Positions 17,091-25,895 of a stretch of 64,000 bases of DNA are shown in pieces. Location: assembly GCF_034675905.1 (NCBI RefSeq), contig NZ_JAUCCV010000002.1, positions 1 through 64,000 on the forward strand, written 5' to 3'. The position numbers were made by a program, and so were the translations under genes. Source of the stretch: Castellaniella sp034675905 (GTDB lineage: Bacteria; Pseudomonadota; Gammaproteobacteria; Burkholderiales; Burkholderiaceae_B). Positions within the stretch are counted from its first letter, which is position 1; each line of letters opens with the position of its first letter. The notes beneath the pieces are model-generated. The model was not told the DNA's origin. It worked only from the letters and a program-made list of their open reading frames with translations, and did not search any database.

Positions 17091-17969
17091 ATGTCCAACC
17101 TCATGGAATTGATCAACCAAAAGAAGCAAGCCATCCAGGCTAACAATCGCGGCAAGACCGTGAAACCGCCCGAGGGGACGTCGTCCTGGCGCATTCTCCC
17201 CCGTTGGGATGGCGACCTGCAAGGAGCGTTCTGGCACGACTACGGCCAGCACTTCATCAAAGACACCAAGGGCAACCTGAAGGCGGTCTATGTCTGCACC
17301 GACAAGACCTACGGTCAGCCCTGCCAAGTTTGTGACGCCATTCAGCACGGCATCATGAACTCTGCAGACGACGCCATCAAAAAGGCGATGGAAGAGGCGA
17401 AATCGTCCAGTCGCGTGCTGCTGAACGCGGTCAATCTGGGCGCAGACAAACCCACCGCTGAAATTCTGGAACTGTCCCCTGGCACGTTTGCGCAGGTTCT
17501 GGGCATCATCAGCGAATGGGGTGTCGACGAAATGCTGACACTGGAGGGCGGTCGCGTCGTCATGATCGAGCGCACCGGCAAGGGTTTGCAGACGAAATAC
17601 GTCGCACAAGCGGGCGCGAAGAAAGCTGACGTCGCTGAAGCGATCTTCAAGCAAGCGACCAATCTTGACGAATACGTCAAGCAGGAAAGCGCCGAGCAAG
17701 AGCGTCGCGCTATCGCCAACCTGAACGCTGTCGCGGGTCTGCTGAGCGCCCCCAGTGCGTCCAAGCCTGATCTGGCATCTGTCGCTGCTGAGCTGGACGC
17801 ACTGGACGCAGACGGCACAGATGCGATTCAGGGTGCATCAGGCACTTCCCCTGCTGCAGAACCTGCAACTGCTGCGCCGCAGGTAGCTGAACAGGCTGCG
17901 ACTGCACCCGCTGCCAGCACGGGCGATGCTGACCTGGATGCCCTGATGAAAGAGCTCGACGGCATTTAA
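17091..17969 (+). CDS. gp32-like single-stranded DNA-binding protein
   Basis: A 292 aa protein that probably coats ssDNA during replication and recombination. It has the T4 gp32-type layout: a basic N-terminus (LINQKKQAIQANNRGK), a core with a zinc site H54-X14-C69-X8-C78-X2-C81 (T4 gp32 uses H-C-C-C in the same order), an Ala/Pro-rich linker (230-280) and an acidic C-terminal tip DADLDALMKELDGI for protein docking. Its neighbours, polymerase, exonuclease and RecA, are the usual partners. It has its own upstream operator copy. Confidence 0.85.
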   Translation: MSNLMELINQKKQAIQANNRGKTVKPPEGTSSWRILPRWDGDLQGAFWHDYGQHFIKDTKGNLKAVYVCTDKTYGQPCQVCDAIQHGIMNSADDAIKKAMEEAKSSSRVLLNAVNLGADKPTAEILELSPGTFAQVLGIISEWGVDEMLTLEGGRVVMIERTGKGLQTKYVAQAGAKKADVAEAIFKQATNLDEYVKQESAEQERRAIANLNAVAGLLSAPSASKPDLASVAAELDALDADGTDAIQGASGTSPAAEPATAAPQVAEQAATAPAASTGDADLDALMKELDGI

Positions 17970-17976
17970 TCAACCA

Positions 17977-17998
17977 CGGGTGGGCGCAAGCCCACCCG
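17977..17998 (+). other. Intercistronic hairpin with GCAA loop
   Basis: CGGGTGGGC / GCCCACCCG around GCAA, just after the ssDNA-binding protein stop. There is no T tract, so it is more likely an mRNA 3'-end stabiliser or processing site than a terminator. Confidence 0.6.
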
Positions 17999-18012
17999 CT
18001 TCCAGGAAAGAA

Positions 18013-18936
18013 ATGGCAAACACAATCATTGTTGATGCTAGTAATCGCGTTCACGCACACCACTCTGTAAACGTCTTGACCGTGGGCAAATTCCAGGTCC
18101 AGGCGATCTTTGGGTTCGTGCGTGAAGTGCATGCGCTGGTAGAACGAAATCCCGGATGGAGTCCCTTGGTTCTTTGGGATGGACACGCGCAGTGGCGTTA
18201 TGACGTCTTCCCAGAATACAAGTCGGGGCGCGAAGAAAAAGCGAAGAACGATCCCGAAGCGGCAGACCGTCGTCGCTCCCGCGAAGCTCAAATCCCCTAC
18301 ATTCGCAAAGCGCTGTCGTGGATGGGAATTCACCAAATGTATTCGGTCAGCCAAGAAGCTGACGACATGGCGGGCTACTTCGCCAAGCGCATCCCCGCAG
18401 ACGGGTCGCTTGTGCGTCTGGTCAGTTCTGACACCGACTGGTCACAGTTGGTCGGCACGAACGTCCAGTGGGTCGACACGATCAACGACAAGAAGCTCAC
18501 GCCAACGAACTTCTTCGAGATGACGGGCTACCGGGATGGTTTCGCATACATCCAGGGCAAGGCGCTGATTGGTGACACCAGTGACTCGATTGACGGAATC
18601 CCCAAGATCGGGAAAAAGACGGCGCCTCTGATCCTGGCTGAATTTGGCTCGGTTGCCGAGTTCTTCAGGCAGGTAGACGCGGGCATCTTTATCCCCAAAA
18701 AAGTTGCCCACAAGAATCTGGCATACCCGGTGGGCAGACATATTTTTGAACGCAACATGAAGATCATGAACCTGCTGGATGCCCCCGCGCCACCAAAGGG
18801 CGATGCACGGGTGATCGCGCCTGACTTCAACCCGCAGAATCTTCGGTTGCTCTTCGACAAGCTCAATTTCCAAAGCATCTTGCGCGACTTCGACGACTGG
18901 ATTGAACCCCTACAAAAACGACAAGGAAAAGCATGA
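18013..18936 (+). CDS. 5'-3' exonuclease / flap endonuclease (T4 RNase H / Pol I N-domain type)
   Basis: A 307 aa FEN-family nuclease, expected to remove RNA primers and flaps since the element's polymerase lacks this domain. Metal-ligand segments are visible: IIVDASN (about 7), QEADDMAGYFA (about 118), SSDTDWSQLV (about 140) and the H3TH region GDTSDSIDGIPKIGKKTA (about 187). ATG 18013 follows AGGAAAG; an upstream start at 17980 would run through the hairpin. The stop overlaps the next gene by 4 bases. Confidence 0.9.
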   Translation: MANTIIVDASNRVHAHHSVNVLTVGKFQVQAIFGFVREVHALVERNPGWSPLVLWDGHAQWRYDVFPEYKSGREEKAKNDPEAADRRRSREAQIPYIRKALSWMGIHQMYSVSQEADDMAGYFAKRIPADGSLVRLVSSDTDWSQLVGTNVQWVDTINDKKLTPTNFFEMTGYRDGFAYIQGKALIGDTSDSIDGIPKIGKKTAPLILAEFGSVAEFFRQVDAGIFIPKKVAHKNLAYPVGRHIFERNMKIMNLLDAPAPPKGDARVIAPDFNPQNLRLLFDKLNFQSILRDFDDWIEPLQKRQGKA

Positions 18937-19232
18937 AAAAACTCTGGATGAATCACGGTTTGCTGCTGGGCTATCTGGCTACGTTGCTGCTGGGCGTGGC
19001 GTTCCACGCGTCCGAGCCGTTCTTTATCGGGGTGGCGCTAGGCGGGGTGTTTTTCGTCACCTACGACAAGCTGCATGACATCTTGATGGTGCTGCGCAGT
19101 CAGCCGCAAATTTCAGGCTGCGTCATCAACGCACACAGGATGGAATACACACCCACGAATGCCATCACCAACGTCTTCTCTTCAGCCAAAGGGAAAGACG
19201 CAGCAGACGCACAACCGGAGCAACAGCAATGA
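18933..19232 (+). CDS. Small membrane protein
   Basis: A 99 aa protein with two hydrophobic segments (about 9-24 and 29-44) that probably form a membrane hairpin, and a polar Gln/Ala-rich tail. It overlaps the exonuclease and the RecA gene by 4 bases each, so it is translated within this operon. No family recognised. Confidence 0.62.
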   Translation: MKKLWMNHGLLLGYLATLLLGVAFHASEPFFIGVALGGVFFVTYDKLHDILMVLRSQPQISGCVINAHRMEYTPTNAITNVFSSAKGKDAADAQPEQQQ

Positions 19233-20236
19233 GCGCAGTTGAAGACCTGAGCAAGGCACTGCTGGCTGCGGTGGGCGAAAACGACGAAAACCAGGGCGTC
19301 ACACGCTACATCGACACAGGCGTCCCGTTGCTGAATCAGGTCATCAGTGGCAAACCAGATGGCGGGCTGCCACAGGGGCGCCTCATAGAAGCGTTTGCAC
19401 CATCATCTGCTGGCAAAACGGCGGTGGGCACACACTTCATGGCTCAAGCACAGCGGGCTGGAGGTGTTGCGGGTTTCCACGATCACGAAAAGACATTTGA
19501 CCTGAAGCTGGCAAAGAACGTCGGACTGTCAGACAAGTTCCCATTCTGGATTTACAAACAGCCGACTACCTGGGAAAAGTCGAACATGATGATCGCCAAG
19601 GCGTCGCAGGCGATTCGTCAGTCGGGGGCAATCTCAGATGACGCGCCGATCTTATTTGTTCTGGACTCGATTGCATCGTGCAACACCGAGTCAACTATCG
19701 GGAAAGACCTGGACGAGCTGAACATGAACGACACGACCGCCCTGGCCCGCGTGACGTCCACGACGCTCAAGAGCATGGCTGCGCTGGCTGAAATGTATAA
19801 CTTTTCAGTCCTGTATCTGAATCAGATCAGGACAAAGCCTGGGGTTTCCTGGGGTGACCCAACGACAACGCCGGGGGGCAGCAGCATGGAATTCTACGCC
19901 ACCACGCGTCTGTCGTTGTCGCGCGCGAAGATCATGGAGGCGGTTAAGGGCGGAAAGGAATTTGTGGGTCAAACGATCACCATCAAGACGGTGAAAAACA
20001 AGCTCACGCGTCCGTTCCAGGAATTCAAGCTGGACATGATGTTCGAGGAAGACGGCGTTGCTTACTTCGATCTGACCGGCGCGCTGATCGACTCAGCAAT
20101 CGCGCTAGGCAATCTCGTGCAGGCGGGCTCGCGAATTGAATGGCAAGGCAAAAGCTACTACCGCAAAGCACTGATCCAGCACATCGAAGCCAATGGGCTT
20201 CATGCTGATCTGAAGGCGCTGGCTACACCTGCGTGA
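19229..20236 (+). CDS. RecA/UvsX-like recombinase
   Basis: A 335 aa ATP-dependent strand-exchange protein. Walker A is FAPSSAGKTAVG (about 57), Walker B ILFVLDSIAS (about 147), and the DNA-binding L2 region follows NQIRTKPGVSWGDPTTTPGG. It lacks the long C-terminal domain typical of host RecA and is closer in design to phage versions. ATG 19229 overlaps the upstream stop. A UUCG-loop hairpin follows the stop, so expression of later genes can be set separately. Confidence 0.92.
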   Translation: MSAVEDLSKALLAAVGENDENQGVTRYIDTGVPLLNQVISGKPDGGLPQGRLIEAFAPSSAGKTAVGTHFMAQAQRAGGVAGFHDHEKTFDLKLAKNVGLSDKFPFWIYKQPTTWEKSNMMIAKASQAIRQSGAISDDAPILFVLDSIASCNTESTIGKDLDELNMNDTTALARVTSTTLKSMAALAEMYNFSVLYLNQIRTKPGVSWGDPTTTPGGSSMEFYATTRLSLSRAKIMEAVKGGKEFVGQTITIKTVKNKLTRPFQEFKLDMMFEEDGVAYFDLTGALIDSAIALGNLVQAGSRIEWQGKSYYRKALIQHIEANGLHADLKALATPA

Positions 20237-20240
20237 TCAC

Positions 20241-20267
20241 AGACGGGGTTCGCCCCGTCTCATTTTA
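20241..20267 (+). terminator. Hairpin / probable terminator after recA-like gene
   Basis: AGACGGGG / CCCCGTCT with a TTCG loop, followed by CATTTTA. It rules out the GTG at 20233 as the start of the next gene. Confidence 0.7.
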
Positions 20268-20277
20268 TGAGGCTGAA

Positions 20278-20625
20278 ATGGAAAAGTATGTGCTGGGATT
20301 CGCCCCGCCAGTCACTGGCCTTGAGGGTCAGTTCAACACATTCAGGCTGGGTGTCGCGTGGGGTAAGAGACTCAATGAACACGACACCGTCATCTTGGTC
20401 AATCAACCACGGTCTGAAATTTTGGCGCGCGCTGAGGTGGTCAGCGTGCAGTGCGGAGTCTTTTCTGACATGGCTGCCATGCACGCGACGCGCAACCACA
20501 ACTACCGAGGGCTGACCCGCGAAGAAGCGTCACAGCGACTGATCGCCAGCATGATCAAGCGCTACGGTCCTCACAAGTGTAGCGAGAATTCAAAGGTGAC
20601 AGTGATTTATCTGCGAGTGATTTAG
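20278..20625 (+). CDS. ASCH/PUA-like small protein (tentative)
   Basis: A 115 aa protein. The central part (FRLGVAWGKRLNEHDTVILV, SEILARAEVVSV) resembles the beta-barrel of ASCH/PUA-type domains, which bind RNA or act in nucleotide chemistry, but the match is by eye only. ATG 20278 is chosen because it follows the hairpin and GAGG; the earlier GTG lies upstream of the hairpin. It is followed after 2 bp by the next gene. Confidence 0.55.
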   Translation: MEKYVLGFAPPVTGLEGQFNTFRLGVAWGKRLNEHDTVILVNQPRSEILARAEVVSVQCGVFSDMAAMHATRNHNYRGLTREEASQRLIASMIKRYGPHKCSENSKVTVIYLRVI

Positions 20626-20627
20626 CT

Positions 20628-20963
20628 ATGGCACGACATCGAATTCTGCACGACGGTATCGTCGATTTTGGAAAGCACAAAGGGAAGTCGGGCGATGACA
20701 TTGTGAAGGCAGACCCAGGATACCTGTTCTGGTGCGTCGCCAGTGATTGCGCGTCAATTGATGACGCACTGGACGCAGCGGTGAGCGAGTGGGCGCGACG
20801 AAACACAAAAGAGACAAATCGGATCATTGCTGTTCTGAAGCAGAAGGGTGCATACAATCCGGGCGGGGTTAGCGGCAACAACCCCGCACAGGCATTCGTC
20901 GATAAGCCCAAACCTGCCCCGCCCGTTACCGCAGACACGAACCCCAACTGGGGAAGTTGGTAG
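20628..20963 (+). CDS. Exonuclease X C-terminal-like (DUF3820-like) protein
   Basis: A 111 aa protein. The segment DFGKHKGKSGDDIVKADPGY followed by LFWCV is the core of the small domain also found at the C-terminus of exonuclease X-type proteins; here it stands alone. The tail is Pro/Asn-rich and ends NPNWGSW, nearly the same as the last residues of the protein ending at 25878. It sits among recombination genes. Function not known. Confidence 0.65.
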   Translation: MARHRILHDGIVDFGKHKGKSGDDIVKADPGYLFWCVASDCASIDDALDAAVSEWARRNTKETNRIIAVLKQKGAYNPGGVSGNNPAQAFVDKPKPAPPVTADTNPNWGSW

Positions 20964-20965
20964 CG

Positions 20966-21439
20966 ATGTATAAGACATCGTCAGAATACAAGCTCCACAA
21001 GTCGGGCGCCTACAAGTTCAAGCGTCTGACCAGCGGGGGCGCATTCTTTGGTGAGTTCAGAATCTACGCCAGTGGCGCGAAGGTCTATTTCGCGGCCCGT
21101 CTACCCAGTGAGCAGGTCATGATCAAACAGGGCGCGTGGGCGCTGGACGTTGCCCTGGACGGCTGGCTCAAGATGCTGGGTGTCGAGTTCATCGGCGTAG
21201 CGGTATCCAAACGCCCGTCCCGCAACATCGAACCGCACAATGTCGGTATCTACTACCTGATGCGCACTGACGACTACTACCGCTACCGCAGGAAAGAACG
21301 CTGGAACTTTTCGGGCCACACTGGCGCGAAAGGCAAGCGCGGGTCAAGCCAATATCTGATCGACCCGATGTTCATGCGCGAACTGAATGTGTTAACCGAA
21401 AAAGAGCGGCTTGCGTGGCTGCTGGGAGTCCCCACCTGA
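20966..21439 (+). CDS. Unrecognised basic, aromatic-rich protein
   Basis: A 157 aa protein with many Tyr, Phe, Lys and Arg residues (YYLMRTDDYYRYRRKERWNF). ATG 20966 has GGGGAAG upstream; the in-frame TTG 20957 overlaps the previous stop. The TGA overlaps the ATG of the wall hydrolase gene, so the two are coupled. A nucleic-acid-binding role is possible from composition only. Confidence 0.55.
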   Translation: MYKTSSEYKLHKSGAYKFKRLTSGGAFFGEFRIYASGAKVYFAARLPSEQVMIKQGAWALDVALDGWLKMLGVEFIGVAVSKRPSRNIEPHNVGIYYLMRTDDYYRYRRKERWNFSGHTGAKGKRGSSQYLIDPMFMRELNVLTEKERLAWLLGVPT

Positions 21440-21840
21440 TGCTGCTTTCAAGCGCCCTACTCTGCTTAGCTGCGAACCTGTTCTACGAGAGCAGGGGCGA
21501 GCCCTTGATCGGACAGATCGCGGTCGCCAACGTCACGATGAATCGGGCGCGGGCTGCGCGTAAGGGCGTCTGTAGCGTAGTGATGAAGCCGAAACAGTTC
21601 TCATGGACGACAACATACGTTCAGCAAACCGCGCTGGGGCCAATGATCGGGCTGTCGAAGATTGAAAAAGAGCCTGTCGCTTGGGGCAATGCGGTGGTGA
21701 TCGCGCAACTTGCCCTGTGGGGGATTCTTCCGCAAAGGGTCGGCAGGGCGACGCACTATCACGAAGCTGGCGTCAGTCCTTATTGGGCGAGTCACTATAC
21801 TGTTGTCGCACAGGTTGGCAATCACATTTTTTATCAATAA
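21439..21840 (+). CDS. SleB-type cell wall hydrolase
   Basis: A 133 aa protein matching the Hydrolase_2/SleB family: CLAANLFYESRGEPLIGQIA with the conserved Glu (about 16), VANVTMNRAR, KQFSWT, THYHEAGVSPYWA and VAQVGNHIFYQ. These enzymes cleave peptidoglycan. No cleavable signal peptide is evident, so export would need a holin or other route, unless it acts in the virion. It starts on the stop of the upstream gene (ATG in CTGATG). Its place between recombination genes is unusual for a lysis gene. Confidence 0.85.
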   Translation: MLLSSALLCLAANLFYESRGEPLIGQIAVANVTMNRARAARKGVCSVVMKPKQFSWTTTYVQQTALGPMIGLSKIEKEPVAWGNAVVIAQLALWGILPQRVGRATHYHEAGVSPYWASHYTVVAQVGNHIFYQ

Positions 21841-21842
21841 TT

Positions 21843-21864
21843 GTAAGTTACCACTAACGAACAT
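21843..21864. promoter_or_regulatory. Dyad operator immediately before sbcD-like gene
   Basis: GTTACCACTAAC at 21847-21858 with flanks TGTAA and GAACA completes the dyad. It ends 4 bases before the ATG at 21863, so a bound protein would block the start region. Confidence 0.7.
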
Positions 21865-22924
21865 GAAACCATTTGGGGTTTTTTCTGACGCACATTTACA
21901 CCCGTGGACGTCGTTCAGTAGCGACGACGAACATGGCGTCAACCTTCGTCTTCGCGGGCTGTTGACCGAAATCAAGCGCTGCGCCCTCGAAGTCAAGGAC
22001 GCAGGTGGCGACACGATCTATTGCGCAGGCGACGTTTTCCACACTCGCGGCAAGATTGCCCCGTTGGTGCTGAACCCCACTATCGACACAATCAAGGAAG
22101 TCACTGGCGGTGGGATCAAATTTCGCATCATGTCGGGGAACCACGACCTCGAACGTCGAGACTCTGAACGACTGTCAAGCGCAATCACCGCGCTGGCTAT
22201 GCCAGGGGTTGAGATCGTCAACGAGCCATACTGTTTCACTGACGACGTGGTCGCCATGATCCCGTGGTTCGACAAGCTGCCCGACCTGCAGGACGCAATT
22301 CGCGCATGCCCGTTCAGGGGCGACAAAGACGCGACGCTGATCTTGCACGCGCCGGTCAATGGTGTGATTGCGGGGCTACCAGAAACCGGGCTTGATCCCG
22401 AGTGGCTGGCGTCACGGGGTTTTGGCCGCGTGTTTGTCGGCCACTATCACAATCACAAGGAGTTCCCCGGCAACGTCTACTCCATCGGAGCGCTTGCAAA
22501 CCACACATGGTCTGACGTTGGCAGCAAGGCTGGCTTTCTGCTGGTCGACGACGAAGGGGTTCACTTTCGCAAATCGCACCTGCCCGAGTTTCTGGACCTG
22601 GACAATCTCGCAGAACTGGATCTGGACCAAGAAGAAATCCAGATGGCGGTCGCCGGCAACTACGTGCGCGTCAAAACTGACGAAACGAAGACCAGTGCGG
22701 TCGAATCGCTGCGTCAGGAACTGATCGCTTGGGGAGCGCTGGGCGTCCTGATTCGATCTACCCCAAAAGCGACTACGACGCGCGAAAGCGCGGTAACTGC
22801 GTCAATTCAGAGCGGTGCGTCCATCGAGCAAAGCATCGGCGACTACGTCAAGTCGCAAAAGTTTGCTGACCCCGGCGCTGTCAACGCTGGGTGCCTGGAC
22901 ATTCTTTCGAGGACTGTGGCATGA
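21863..22924 (+). CDS. sbcD: SbcD/Mre11-like nuclease (T4 gp47-type)
   Basis: A 353 aa metallophosphoesterase, the nuclease subunit of the SbcCD/gp46-47 end-resection complex; the partner is at 23507. Metal-binding motifs appear in order: DAHLH (9-13), GDVFH, SGNHDLERR and VGHYHNH. ATG 21863 puts the first motif at the usual distance from the N-terminus. There is no Shine-Dalgarno; the dyad motif occupies that place. The stop overlaps the next gene. Confidence 0.92.
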   Translation: MKPFGVFSDAHLHPWTSFSSDDEHGVNLRLRGLLTEIKRCALEVKDAGGDTIYCAGDVFHTRGKIAPLVLNPTIDTIKEVTGGGIKFRIMSGNHDLERRDSERLSSAITALAMPGVEIVNEPYCFTDDVVAMIPWFDKLPDLQDAIRACPFRGDKDATLILHAPVNGVIAGLPETGLDPEWLASRGFGRVFVGHYHNHKEFPGNVYSIGALANHTWSDVGSKAGFLLVDDEGVHFRKSHLPEFLDLDNLAELDLDQEEIQMAVAGNYVRVKTDETKTSAVESLRQELIAWGALGVLIRSTPKATTTRESAVTASIQSGASIEQSIGDYVKSQKFADPGAVNAGCLDILSRTVA

Positions 22925-23130
22925 ACAAATACATCAAATTTTCGCTGGTGGTGCTGAGCATGGCGCTGATCGCGCTGCCCATTGTCAGTGCGTTCGTCTA
23001 CTCGTTTGCGGGTATAGAACTGTGGATGCCGGCAGAAAATGGTTCAACTCGGGAGCTGGGCATCCTGCTTTTTCATGTGGTGACGCCAGTCTTTGGCTCT
23101 TACTTGTTTGTTGAGGTTCAAAGCAAATGA
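22921..23130 (+). CDS. Small membrane protein between sbcD and sbcC
   Basis: A 69 aa protein with hydrophobic stretches at about 6-27 and 47-63, probably two transmembrane helices. It overlaps both neighbours by 4 bases (ATGA). Its insertion between the two subunits of a recombination complex is odd; no function suggested. Confidence 0.6.
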   Translation: MNKYIKFSLVVLSMALIALPIVSAFVYSFAGIELWMPAENGSTRELGILLFHVVTPVFGSYLFVEVQSK

Positions 23131-23510
23131 AAGGGCTTCGACCGATGTGTCCCTACTGCCGTAGTTGGGCAAACCTCGTGACGGGCAAGGAAATCTACCC
23201 TCACCGCCCAGACCTGTTCGACAAGAAATTCTGGGAATGTGCGCCATGTGGCGCATACGTCGGGTGTCACCCTGGCGGGATCAAGCCGCTGGGGCGTCTG
23301 GCGAACGCCAGTCTTCGCGTGACAAAGCAGCGCGCTCACGCAGCATTTGACCCCCTGTGGAAAGACGGCGGTATGACGCGCTCAGAAGCGTATGCGCGCT
23401 TGTCTGAAGACTTGGAAATCCCCCGTGAAGAATGCCATATCGGGATGTTTGACGAGTTCCGCTGCCAGCGGGTCATCATCTGGGCACAGAACGTTTGGAA
23501 TAAAGCATGA
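23127..23510 (+). CDS. Zinc-finger protein, DUF3268-like
   Basis: A 127 aa protein with C8-x2-C11 and C38-x2-C41 (CAPCGAYVGCH) in the arrangement of the phage zinc-finger family DUF3268. The C-terminal half is helical. Function of the family is unknown. It is coupled to its neighbours by 4-base overlaps. Confidence 0.75.
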   Translation: MKGLRPMCPYCRSWANLVTGKEIYPHRPDLFDKKFWECAPCGAYVGCHPGGIKPLGRLANASLRVTKQRAHAAFDPLWKDGGMTRSEAYARLSEDLEIPREECHIGMFDEFRCQRVIIWAQNVWNKA

Positions 23511-25423
23511 ATATCGAAACCCTTACCATCGTCAACTTCATGGCCATCGGCGCTGACTGTCCCGCGTTCCTGCTGGCCAATCGCGGGCTGAACCTGATCC
23601 AGGGCACAAACGGTCAGGGGAAGTCGTCGGTCGTCGACGCTCTGTCCTGGGCGCTATTCAACGTGACCGCTCGTGGCGAGTCTGGCGACGCGGTGATCAA
23701 CAACAAGGCGAAAAAGAACTGCGCGGTCGAAGTCAGACTGGATGACGACGGCGCCAACTACCGCATCACCCGTTATCGCAAGCACCACACCCACAAAAAC
23801 GCGGTGCGCGTCGAGCGCGTGGATGGCCCGGACATTGTCGATATGACGCTGGCGACCGACAAGGACACGCAGGGGCTGATCGAACAAATTCTTGGCTGCA
23901 GCCAAGAGGTCTTTTTGGCTGCAATCTACGCGGGCCAGGAAGCAATGCCTGACCTGCCCAAGATGACCGACAAGAACCTCAAAGCGATCATCGAAGAGGC
24001 GGCGGGGGTCAATCAGTTCGAGCGGGCATACCAGCTTGCCCGTGACGACGTCAACGAAATCAAGCAGAAGATCGACATGGTCGAAGCCGCGATGGCAACG
24101 ACTCGGTCGCACCTCGAAGATGACAGGCGGTCGCTGGAAGGCGTTGAGGCAGATATCAAGGCATTCGACGAGGGGCGGGAACTGCGTCGCGACAAGGCAT
24201 TGGCAAGCGTCAAGTCAGCGCAAGCCCAGGTAGCTGCGTTGGCTGAGGAATACAAGCGTTTGGACACAGACAAGCTGGAAGCTGCCCTGAAGGTGTTTTC
24301 TGACAAAGTCGCGTCTGTGATCCCCGCCCAGGAAGCGTGTGATGAAGCGACCCGCGCCCTGAATTCTGTGGTCTTCACCGCTTCAACGAACGAAACGGCG
24401 CTGCAGAATATCGCTGACGAAGTCGCCCGACTAAAGGGGCAGATTGCCAACGCCCCCGAAGAAATGAAGAAGCCCTGCCCCGAGTGCGGGAAACCCCACA
24501 CCGCCGCGGAGCTGGACGAATTCAGCACGCACCTGAAAGTGCGATTGGACGACGCCATGAAGCGTGCGGCGCCGGCAGCCAAGTCATACAAGGAGTCACA
24601 AGCTGCAGTGGCGGCTGCTGAGGATGCTCGGGCCAAGGCAAAGGCGAATATCCCCAACGTCGCTGACGCTCAAGCAAAGGTGTCGCAGATCAACGCTGCG
24701 CTACGTAAAGCTGCAAATATGAAGGCGACGCTAGTGTCGCTCATGAAGGACGCGAAATCAGGCGCTGAGAGCGCGCAAAACTTCATGACCGAGCCCAACC
24801 CCTACGCTGCATCCAAAGACCTCCTGGTGAAGCGCGTGGCGGGTTTTGAGGACAGGCTGAAGCAAGGTGATGTGTCGCGCAAGGTTCTGGAAGCGAAGCT
24901 GGCAATTGCTGATGACGTCGCCAAGGTCTTCAGCCCCGCTGGGGTGCGAGCGCACATCTTGGACACTGTGACGCCATTCCTGAACGAGCGCACCGAAGAC
25001 TACCTGTCGATCATGTCTGACGGGCAGATCACCGCTGTCTGGTCGACCCTGGGCCAGACCGCTAAGGGCGAACTGCGCGAAAAATTCAACATCGAAGTCA
25101 AACATGCTGATGGCGGCGCATCGTTCGGGCTGCTGTCGGGCGGGGAAAAGCGCCGGGTGCGCTTGGCGACCGTCATGGCGCTGCAAGACCTGCAGGCGTC
25201 TCGCGCCACCAAGCCCATCCAGCTTTTCATCGGCGACGAAATCGACGACGCCATTGACGAAGACGGGTTGGAGCGCCTGATGGTGATTTTGGAACGTCGC
25301 GCGCGCGAACGAGGCACCGTCATCGTTATTTCACACAACGAGCTGCAGGACTGGGCCAACGAGGTCACAACGATGGTCAAGGGCGCGACTGGCTCGGTCG
25401 CTACTGGGGCGCTGGTCGAATGA
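23507..25423 (+). CDS. sbcC: SbcC/Rad50-like ATPase (T4 gp46-type)
   Basis: A 638 aa SMC-like ATPase subunit of the end-resection complex. Walker A GTNGQGKSSVVDALSWALFN (about 30), long coiled coils, a central zinc hook CPECG (about 322), ABC signature LLSGGEKRRVRLATVMALQ (about 541) and Walker B IQLFIGDEIDDA (about 575). At 638 aa it is shorter than bacterial SbcC (about 1000) and near phage gp46 size, reflecting short coiled coils. It starts and ends in 4-base overlaps. Confidence 0.93.
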   Translation: MNIETLTIVNFMAIGADCPAFLLANRGLNLIQGTNGQGKSSVVDALSWALFNVTARGESGDAVINNKAKKNCAVEVRLDDDGANYRITRYRKHHTHKNAVRVERVDGPDIVDMTLATDKDTQGLIEQILGCSQEVFLAAIYAGQEAMPDLPKMTDKNLKAIIEEAAGVNQFERAYQLARDDVNEIKQKIDMVEAAMATTRSHLEDDRRSLEGVEADIKAFDEGRELRRDKALASVKSAQAQVAALAEEYKRLDTDKLEAALKVFSDKVASVIPAQEACDEATRALNSVVFTASTNETALQNIADEVARLKGQIANAPEEMKKPCPECGKPHTAAELDEFSTHLKVRLDDAMKRAAPAAKSYKESQAAVAAAEDARAKAKANIPNVADAQAKVSQINAALRKAANMKATLVSLMKDAKSGAESAQNFMTEPNPYAASKDLLVKRVAGFEDRLKQGDVSRKVLEAKLAIADDVAKVFSPAGVRAHILDTVTPFLNERTEDYLSIMSDGQITAVWSTLGQTAKGELREKFNIEVKHADGGASFGLLSGGEKRRVRLATVMALQDLQASRATKPIQLFIGDEIDDAIDEDGLERLMVILERRARERGTVIVISHNELQDWANEVTTMVKGATGSVATGALVE

Positions 25424-25878
25424 GCGAATACCTGGGGCTAACCGACGTAGAGTGGTTTGAAGCAATCAGGCGCGACCTGCGGGAAGTGCAGATGAACTTT
25501 GGGCAACACTTCAGGCCGTTCGAGCTTGACTCACCCCAATACATCACAGGGACAAGCGGGTCAGGAACCATTCGCAATGTAGCTTTGATTGGCGGAGAAG
25601 AGTTTTCTCTATACGACGCGTCTATGAGACAAGGTGTCGTGTCGTTAGATTTTAGATTCGACTACGAGGGCGACATCATTGCGGCGCGCTTCGGCATGCA
25701 TGAAGCTGCCGGTGCGTTCGGTAGTGGCATTCAGGAATACTTTGCCGCGCTGGCGGACCGTTATCTGGGCGAACAGATGGACCCAGTCAAAGGGGTGGGC
25801 GCAAAAAAACAAGCAGAGCATGACGCTGAAGAGGCGCTGCTGCTTCACAAAGAAAACCCCGACTGGGGAAGCTGGTAA
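25420..25878 (+). CDS. Protein with NPDWGSW C-terminal tail
   Basis: A 152 aa protein not recognised. The N-terminal part is acidic and aromatic, and residues about 75-115 look alpha/beta. Its final residues NPDWGSW match the end of the DUF3820-like protein at 20963 (NPNWGSW), suggesting a shared docking tail. It is coupled to sbcC and followed by the RuvC-like gene. Confidence 0.58.
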   Translation: MSEYLGLTDVEWFEAIRRDLREVQMNFGQHFRPFELDSPQYITGTSGSGTIRNVALIGGEEFSLYDASMRQGVVSLDFRFDYEGDIIAARFGMHEAAGAFGSGIQEYFAALADRYLGEQMDPVKGVGAKKQAEHDAEEALLLHKENPDWGSW

Positions 25879-25895
25879 CAACGGAGTATCAACAC

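Noticed and set aside
16203..17699. 498-codon minus-strand frame
   Set aside because: Lies opposite the coiled-coil and gp32-like genes, which have clear family features and ribosome-binding sites; the translation is not protein-like.
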